A DNA stretch of 64,000 nucleotides from Bacteroidales bacterium (lineage in GTDB: Bacteria > Bacteroidota > Bacteroidia > Bacteroidales > UBA932), in NCBI GenBank assembly GCA_017962375.1, contig JAGCVJ010000016.1, positions 51,568 to 115,567 on the forward strand, in the 5' to 3' direction. Position numbers and translations under genes: made by a program. Within the stretch, counting starts at the first letter, position 1; every line of letters begins with the position of its first letter. The notes beneath the pieces were generated by a model that saw only the letters and a list, made by a program, of their open reading frames with translations, did not search any database and had not been told where the DNA came from. Below are positions 59,331 through 64,000 of this stretch, piece after piece.

Positions 59331-61875
59331 CAAACAAGTAGAAGAAAGCCGCCTAAAATACGGCAACAATGCTCTCACTCCACCAAAGCGGGAGCATTGG
59401 CTTATGCTGTTTCTGGGCAAATTCAAGGATCCTCTCATCATTATCCTCAGTATTGCCGCAGCCATATCGCTGACCATTACCCTGGTTTTCGGGAAAGGCT
59501 CCCTGCTGGAAAGCGCAGGCATCATTATCGCGATAATTCTTGCCACCCTGGTTTCTTTTCTCAACGAATACAAGGCAGGGAAGGAATTTGACATACTGAA
59601 CAGCATCAACGACAATTCCGGCGTCAAAGTAATAAGACAAACGGAAGACGGGGAATCCTCAGTTACCATCGTGCCTAAGACGAAGGTTGTGGTAGGGGAC
59701 TATGTGGTGCTGGGCAGCGGAGACGAAATTCCGGCGGACGGGAAAGTGGTCTATGCCGTCAACCTCTATGCCGACGAATCCAGCCTGAACGGGGAAAGCA
59801 AACCGTCTTCCAAGCAAAGCGAAATTGCAAAAGACTATAAGACAGCATATTCTCCGAATAATCTCTATCGCGGAACCAACATAACCGAAGGAGAAGGAGT
59901 GATGCTGGTGGAGACGGTCGGCGACCTCACCGAAATAGGCAAGACAGCCCGTGCCGCAAGCGAAAGCACCGGGGTGCAGACTCCGCTTTCCAGACAGCTC
60001 TCCAAGCTCGGGAAGCAGATCGGATGGGTGGGCATCACAATCTCGGTCCTGGTTTTCGTGGCGCTGTTCATATATGAGTGGCATCACGGCCTGGATCTTT
60101 CCACCGCAGACGGGATAAACCATCTGATTACAATGTTTATGCTGGCCGTCACTCTCATAGTGATGGCCGTGCCGGAAGGCCTTCCGATGAGCATTTCGCT
60201 GTCTTTGGCATACAGTATGCGCAAAATGACTGCGCAGAATGCTTTGGTCAGGAAAATGCACGCCTGCGAGACTATGGGAGCCGCTACAGTCATCTGTACT
60301 GACAAGACGGGAACCCTCACCAAGAACAAGATGACCGTGGCCCACTGCACGCTGGCAAATAATCCTGAAACGGTAAGAGCCATCAGCGTAAATTCCACCG
60401 CTTTTCTGGACAAGGACAAGTTCATCGGCAGCCCAACCGAAGGCTCAATGCTCCTGCATATCCGCAAACAGGGTTACGACTATCTGAAAATCAGGGAGGA
60501 GAACAAGATTCTGGAAAGAATCCCGTTTGCCTCTTTCCTTAAATATATGGCCACTCTGGTTGAAAGCGGCGGCAATTCCAAGCTGTTTGTCAAGGGTTCG
60601 CCGGAAGTAATCCTTTCTCTCTCCACTCTCGACAAGGCCTCCCAGGCAAAAGAGCTGGAGTATATCGCTTCTTTCCAGAAGAGGGGAATGCGCTGCATTT
60701 CGTTTGCCAGCAAATCCTTTGATGGAAAGCCTCAAGGAAATCTTCAGAACCTGACGGAAAACCTGGAATACAACGGTTTTGTAGCCATTGAAGACCCTGT
60801 AAGGGAAGATGTTCCTCAGGCCATAGCAAAATGCGAGACAGCAGGCATCGCGATTAAAATAGTGACAGGAGACAACTCTCTTACAGCCATTGAGATAGCA
60901 CGACAGGCCACTCTCTGGAAAGAGACTGATACTGTTGAACGAAACTCTATAACCGGAGCGGAATTCGCCCTACTTTCAGATGAGGAGGCTAAGAGCCGCA
61001 TACCTGACATCAAGGTAATGTCCAGAGCCAGGCCGGAAGACAAGATGAGACTTGTCAGGCTGCTGGAGGAAATGGGGGAGGTTGTGGCCGTAACCGGAGA
61101 CGGAACTAACGACGCTCCGGCTCTAAACCACGCCAACGTAGGCCTGAGCATGGGAAGCGGCACCTCTGTTGCCAAGGAAAGCAGCGACATCATAATTCTG
61201 GACGATTCCATTTCCACCGTTGTAACTGCAGTGGAATGGGGCCGAAGCATTTACCATAACATACAGAGATTCATATTCTTCCAGCTTTCAGTGAACGTGG
61301 CCGCCCTGCTTACAGCCATTGCCGGACCATTGTTTCTTGGGGAGGAATATCCGCTCACAATTACCCAGATTCTCTGGATAAACCTGATTATGGACACTCT
61401 GGCCGCCATAGCCCTGGCTTCCGAGCCAAAAGACCCGGCGGTTATGATGGAAAAACCAAGAGGGATTCACGATTCCATTATCACGAAGAAAATGTGGAGC
61501 ATGATAATGTTGGCAGGCATAGGAATGTTTGCCGCAGCTTTCCTGTTCATGCTCTTCGACAATCATGAACCGGGATCGGAGGGTTACAGGGTGTTCCTTT
61601 CGGCTTTCTTCACGGGATTCGTCCTGATGCAGGCCTGGAATCTGCTAAACGCCAGAGTGCTGGGAACAAAAAGGGGAGCTTTCTCCCAAATAGGATCCAA
61701 CAGGAACTTCATAGGAGTGCTTGTACTGATACTGATACTTCAGTTTATCATTGTGCAGCTGGTTCCGGGAGATGTCTTCAGAACCGTCAGGCTTGACGGC
61801 AAAACCTGGTTCATGCTCGCCGCTGTCACTTCTCTTGTGCTGTGGATCGGCCAATTGCTGAAAATCAAAAGATAA
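59305..61875 (+). CDS. Calcium-transporting P-type ATPase (PMR1/SERCA-like)
   Basis: P2-type ATPase, 856 residues, exporting Ca2+ or Mn2+. The phosphorylation site CTDKTGTLTKNKM is at Asp333, with VPEGLPMSISLSLAYSMRKM just before it (TM4, calcium site), TGDNSLTAIEIARQA near 520, GDGTNDAPALNHANVGLSMGSGTSVAKESSDIIILDDS near 600, and C-terminal helices with NLIMDTLAAIALASEP near 692. The actuator motif is NGESKPSSK (usual TGES replaced by NGES), near 157-165. It begins inside valS (26 bases overlap), so expression is probably tied to valS. Confidence 0.92.
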   Translation: MNSYKGLNSKQVEESRLKYGNNALTPPKREHWLMLFLGKFKDPLIIILSIAAAISLTITLVFGKGSLLESAGIIIAIILATLVSFLNEYKAGKEFDILNSINDNSGVKVIRQTEDGESSVTIVPKTKVVVGDYVVLGSGDEIPADGKVVYAVNLYADESSLNGESKPSSKQSEIAKDYKTAYSPNNLYRGTNITEGEGVMLVETVGDLTEIGKTARAASESTGVQTPLSRQLSKLGKQIGWVGITISVLVFVALFIYEWHHGLDLSTADGINHLITMFMLAVTLIVMAVPEGLPMSISLSLAYSMRKMTAQNALVRKMHACETMGAATVICTDKTGTLTKNKMTVAHCTLANNPETVRAISVNSTAFLDKDKFIGSPTEGSMLLHIRKQGYDYLKIREENKILERIPFASFLKYMATLVESGGNSKLFVKGSPEVILSLSTLDKASQAKELEYIASFQKRGMRCISFASKSFDGKPQGNLQNLTENLEYNGFVAIEDPVREDVPQAIAKCETAGIAIKIVTGDNSLTAIEIARQATLWKETDTVERNSITGAEFALLSDEEAKSRIPDIKVMSRARPEDKMRLVRLLEEMGEVVAVTGDGTNDAPALNHANVGLSMGSGTSVAKESSDIIILDDSISTVVTAVEWGRSIYHNIQRFIFFQLSVNVAALLTAIAGPLFLGEEYPLTITQILWINLIMDTLAAIALASEPKDPAVMMEKPRGIHDSIITKKMWSMIMLAGIGMFAAAFLFMLFDNHEPGSEGYRVFLSAFFTGFVLMQAWNLLNARVLGTKRGAFSQIGSNRNFIGVLVLILILQFIIVQLVPGDVFRTVRLDGKTWFMLAAVTSLVLWIGQLLKIKR

Positions 61876-61880
61876 AAGAT

Positions 61881-62294
61881 ATGTATACCTCAGAAATCAA
61901 ACTGGATGTAAGATACTATGAATGTGACCAGATGGGTATCGTCCACCATTCCAACTACGTGAGGTTCTTCGAGTGCGGAAGAAACCAGATGATGAAAGAA
62001 CTGGGCATCCCAATCGAGAAGATGGAACAGGAGAACATTATGTTCCCCGTAGTTAGCGTGGACATCCATTTCAAGCTGCCTTCCAGAATGGGGGACACTC
62101 TCAAGGTGGTTACAACACTGACAAAGAAACCTATGGCAAAGCTGCTGTTCGACCAGAAGGTTTACAACCAGAGGGATGAGCTGGTCTGCTTTGGAAACGT
62201 GGTGGTGGGATTCATCAGCGCAGACCGCAGAATGCCAGTCAGGGCCCCTCAGATCTTCCTGGAAAAAATAGAGGCATATTTCCCTGAAGATTGA
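61881..62294 (+). CDS. Acyl-CoA thioesterase (YbgC/FadM, 4HBT family)
   Basis: Hotdog-fold thioesterase of 137 residues. It has LDVRYYECDQMGIVHHSNYVRFFECGRNQMMKELG near 8-42, the 4HBT pattern with a conserved Asp/Gln followed by HHSNYVRFFE, and DIHFKLPSRMGDTLKVVTTL in the middle. I chose ATG 61881 (MYTSEIKLDVRYYE), 5 bases after the ATPase stop, instead of the upstream Met inside that gene. YbgC relatives cut short acyl-CoA and also interact with the Tol-Pal system. Confidence 0.88.
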   Translation: MYTSEIKLDVRYYECDQMGIVHHSNYVRFFECGRNQMMKELGIPIEKMEQENIMFPVVSVDIHFKLPSRMGDTLKVVTTLTKKPMAKLLFDQKVYNQRDELVCFGNVVVGFISADRRMPVRAPQIFLEKIEAYFPED

Positions 62295-62312
62295 GAAGTG
62301 GGAAAAAATCAT

Positions 62313-62320
62313 TAAATTTG
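62313..62320 (+). promoter_or_regulatory. Promoter -7 box of tatA
   Basis: TAAATTTG fits TAnnTTTG. A TTGA-like sequence (62291-62293) lies 19 bases upstream as a possible -33. Ends 32 bases before the tatA start. Confidence 0.5.
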
Positions 62321-62352
62321 TTCGCCTTAGAAAATTATAAAAACATCATACC

Positions 62353-62577
62353 ATGAACAACCTGCTATTATTCGGTTCATTCGGATGGGGAGAAATTCTC
62401 ATCATCGCATTCGTTATCCTGCTTCTGTTCGGCGGAAGGAAAATTCCTGAGCTGATGAAAGGCATCGGCAAGGGAGTCAAGAGCTTCAAGGACGGAATGA
62501 AAGGCGTAGAAGACGAAATCAAGGACGACGAGGTAAAAGACACCATCAAGGATATCAAGAAAGATATCGAGAACTAA
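62353..62577 (+). CDS. tatA: Sec-independent protein translocase TatA/TatE
   Basis: Pore-forming subunit of the twin-arginine export system. The 74-residue protein has a short periplasmic N-terminus, one membrane helix (about 12-27, [16 protein letters not shown]), the [23 protein letters not shown] hinge and amphipathic helix, and an acidic tail. It precedes tatC by 27 bases. It would export folded proteins such as the twin-arginine ferredoxin at 29.9-30.3 kb. Confidence 0.95.
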   Translation: MNNLLLFGSFGWGEILIIAFVILLLFGGRKIPELMKGIGKGVKSFKDGMKGVEDEIKDDEVKDTIKDIKKDIEN

Positions 62578-62604
62578 ACATTCTTCCCCTTGACAGAGAA
62601 GAAC

Positions 62605-63369
62605 ATGACATTTTGGGAGCATTTGGATGAGCTGAGGAAGGTACTCTTCCGTTCAGCTCTTATCCTTTTAGGGGCTGCCATAGTGTTCTTCATCTTCAAG
62701 GATTTCATGTTCTCGATTGTATTCGCTCCCACTGACGACAACTTTGTGCTGTACAGGTTCGTGGACAAGATCCTGGCGCTTTTCCATCAGGATCCGCTTG
62801 GGCCGTTCAAGCTCAAGATCATTAACATAGACCTTCCGGCGCAGTTTTTCATCCACATCAGCACTTCTTTCTATTTTGCCTTGGTGGTCTGCACTCCGAT
62901 AGTGCTTTACCAGCTATGGACTTTCGTGAGTCCGGCTCTATACCCAAAAGAAAAGAAGGCGGCCATAAGGGCATTCTCGTTTGCGGCCGTATTCTTCTAC
63001 ATGGGTGTGCTGATAGGATATTTCGTGCTTTTCCCGCTCACGCTCAGGTTTCTGGGAACTTATCAGGTAATGGAGGAAGTGGCAAACCAGATTTCACTTA
63101 AATCGTACATTTCCACTTTCTTTTCCCTGATCCTGATTCTGGGAGCGGTGTTTGAGCTGCCTACGGTTGCGGCTCTGCTGTCCAAGTTCGGGCTCATCTA
63201 CAAGCACACTCTCAAGAAATACCGCAGGCACGCGTTTGTGGTACTGCTTATCATAGCCGCCATCATTACTCCAACAGGAGACCCATTCACGCTGATGGCT
63301 GTGGGACTTCCGCTTTACGGCCTGTATGAGGTGAGCATAATGATGTGCAGAAAAAAGCCTGAAGTATGA
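62605..63369 (+). CDS. tatC: Sec-independent protein translocase TatC
   Basis: Receptor for twin-arginine signals, 254 residues and six membrane helices. Begins MTFWEHLDELRKVLFRSALIL, with the HLDELR motif, and has FPLTLRFLGTY near 150, which forms the conserved second loop. I use ATG 62605; the frame is open from a TTG at 62590. The stop overlaps the start of the ABC-F gene by four bases (ATGA). Confidence 0.95.
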   Translation: MTFWEHLDELRKVLFRSALILLGAAIVFFIFKDFMFSIVFAPTDDNFVLYRFVDKILALFHQDPLGPFKLKIINIDLPAQFFIHISTSFYFALVVCTPIVLYQLWTFVSPALYPKEKKAAIRAFSFAAVFFYMGVLIGYFVLFPLTLRFLGTYQVMEEVANQISLKSYISTFFSLILILGAVFELPTVAALLSKFGLIYKHTLKKYRRHAFVVLLIIAAIITPTGDPFTLMAVGLPLYGLYEVSIMMCRKKPEV

Positions 63370-64000
63370 TAACCGTCAACGACCTCACGCTTTCCTGGGG
63401 AGCATTCACTCTTCTCGATCATATCAGCATACATATCGGCGACGGCGAGAAAATAGGCTTGGTAGGCAAGAACGGGGCCGGCAAATCCACTCTGCTCAAG
63501 CTGATACTCGGCGAAGTGTCACCCACATCGGGGAACATAACCAAGACCAAAGGCGAGAGGATAGGCTACCTGCCCCAGATGATGGAGCACTCCAAGGACA
63601 AAACCGTGATGGAGGAGGCTATGAAGGCATTTGACGGCCTTTTCGCTCTTCACGGCAGAATAGACCAGATAACCGCCGAACTATCTGAAAGAACTGACTA
63701 TCAGTCAAATTCCTATAACAATCTGATAGTTGAGCTGAACAATGTGCAGGACAGGGTGGCGATGCTGGAGAGCGAACCTCCCGTAAGCCAGGCGGAGAAG
63801 GTTCTGACCGGCCTGGGCTTCAAACCGGAAGAGTTCAACAGGCCTACGAGGGAACTCAGCCAGGGCTGGAATATGAGAATTGAGCTGGCGAAAATCCTGC
63901 TCTCCAAGCCGGACTGCCTGCTGCTGGACGAGCCCACCAACCACCTTGTGATTGAGTCTATACAATGGTTTGAAGATTATTTGATGGGGTTCAAAGGCTC
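63366..64000 (+). CDS. ABC-F family ATP-binding protein (3' end outside window)
   Basis: Ribosome-associated ABC ATPase of the ABC-F family. About 211 codons are visible. First ABC domain has Walker A GLVGKNGAGKSTLLKLILGE near 34-53, an arm region, signature LSQGWNMRIELAKILL near 163 (Gln instead of the usual Gly in LSGGW) and Walker B PDCLLLDEPTNHLVIESIQW. The linker and second domain lie outside. Antibiotic protection or Ettl/Uup-type roles cannot be separated yet. It overlaps tatC by four bases. Confidence 0.9.
   Translation, partial: MITVNDLTLSWGAFTLLDHISIHIGDGEKIGLVGKNGAGKSTLLKLILGEVSPTSGNITKTKGERIGYLPQMMEHSKDKTVMEEAMKAFDGLFALHGRIDQITAELSERTDYQSNSYNNLIVELNNVQDRVAMLESEPPVSQAEKVLTGLGFKPEEFNRPTRELSQGWNMRIELAKILLSKPDCLLLDEPTNHLVIESIQWFEDYLMGFKG

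Noticed and set aside
1-64000. A defence island, toxin-antitoxin pair or prophage
   Set aside because: I looked for restriction enzymes, Cas proteins, toxins and integrases in all frames and saw no recognisable motif; the genes are core metabolism.

Overview
This window is chromosomal DNA from an anaerobic member of the Bacteroidota, most likely order Bacteroidales. The evidence is gene content (DUF4301, DUF4919, DUF4492-cydAB, an N-terminal lamin-tail OadG protein, a FISUMP-type lipoprotein, RNase Y next to zapA), many short lipoproteins with a Cys lipobox, few clear Shine-Dalgarno sites, and repeated promoter-like TTTG / TAnnTTTG boxes of the Bacteroidota sigma-ABfr type. I cannot fix the genus; a Rikenellaceae-like gut lineage is a guess. 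Almost all of the window is tightly packed core metabolism and housekeeping with short operons and many 1-4 base overlaps. I saw no tRNA, rRNA, CRISPR array, prophage or intact insertion sequence.

Layout. 0-7.4 kb (minus): RND efflux pump with its lipoprotein adaptor, ribosomal protein L31 type B, a BI-1/YccA membrane protein, a NamZ-like hydrolase and phosphoglucosamine mutase. 7.4-12 kb (minus): a complete sodium-pumping methylmalonyl-CoA decarboxylase operon (mce-mmdA-LTD/oadG-biotin carrier-mmdB) closed by a terminator. 12-17.2 kb: yebC and a TPR membrane protein (minus), then recF, a DciA-like gene, pdxB and DUF4301 (plus). 17.2-18.1 kb: a visibly AT-rich patch with a 35-bp tandem repeat and one orphan membrane protein. 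18.1-22.9 kb (minus): iorA-iorB-aminotransferase-CoA transferase, with its own promoter and terminator, apparently for oxidative degradation of aromatic amino acids. 23-30 kb: lipoproteins, a deoxyhypusine-synthase-like protein lacking the catalytic lysine, lysA, ffh and folD. 30-34.5 kb: a twin-arginine ferredoxin diverging from DUF4492-cydA-cydB-dicarboxylate symporter.

34.5-39 kb (minus): a long inverted repeat between convergent genes, RNase Y, a probable 6S RNA, zapA, a coiled-coil partner, an unlisted 52-residue membrane protein and a degenerate acyl-CoA synthetase (ADP-forming type). 39-44 kb (plus): MTA/SAH-type deaminase, purine nucleoside phosphorylase, MBL-fold nuclease-like protein, aquaporin and a glycosyltransferase. 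44-49.4 kb: DUF4919, hydE and pckA (minus), then lipoproteins. 49.4-56.6 kb: recQ (plus) convergent with maf, kdsC, acyl-CoA dehydrogenase, etfA, etfB and DUF3467 (minus). 56.7-64 kb (plus): valS, a calcium-type P-ATPase, a thioesterase, tatA, tatC and the start of an ABC-F gene.

Together the genes describe a fermenter that makes succinate and propionate (PckA, methylmalonyl-CoA epimerase and decarboxylase), ferments aromatic amino acids through ferredoxin-linked 2-oxoacid oxidation, reduces enoyl-CoAs through an ETF that looks bifurcating, probably has an [FeFe] hydrogenase (HydE), and copes with traces of oxygen through cytochrome bd. No clear-cut new defence or mobile system was found. The most unusual items are the structured inverted repeat at 34.55 kb, the AT-rich patch at 17.4 kb, three enzymes lacking expected catalytic or cofactor parts, and the small membrane proteins beside cydA and the synthetase gene.
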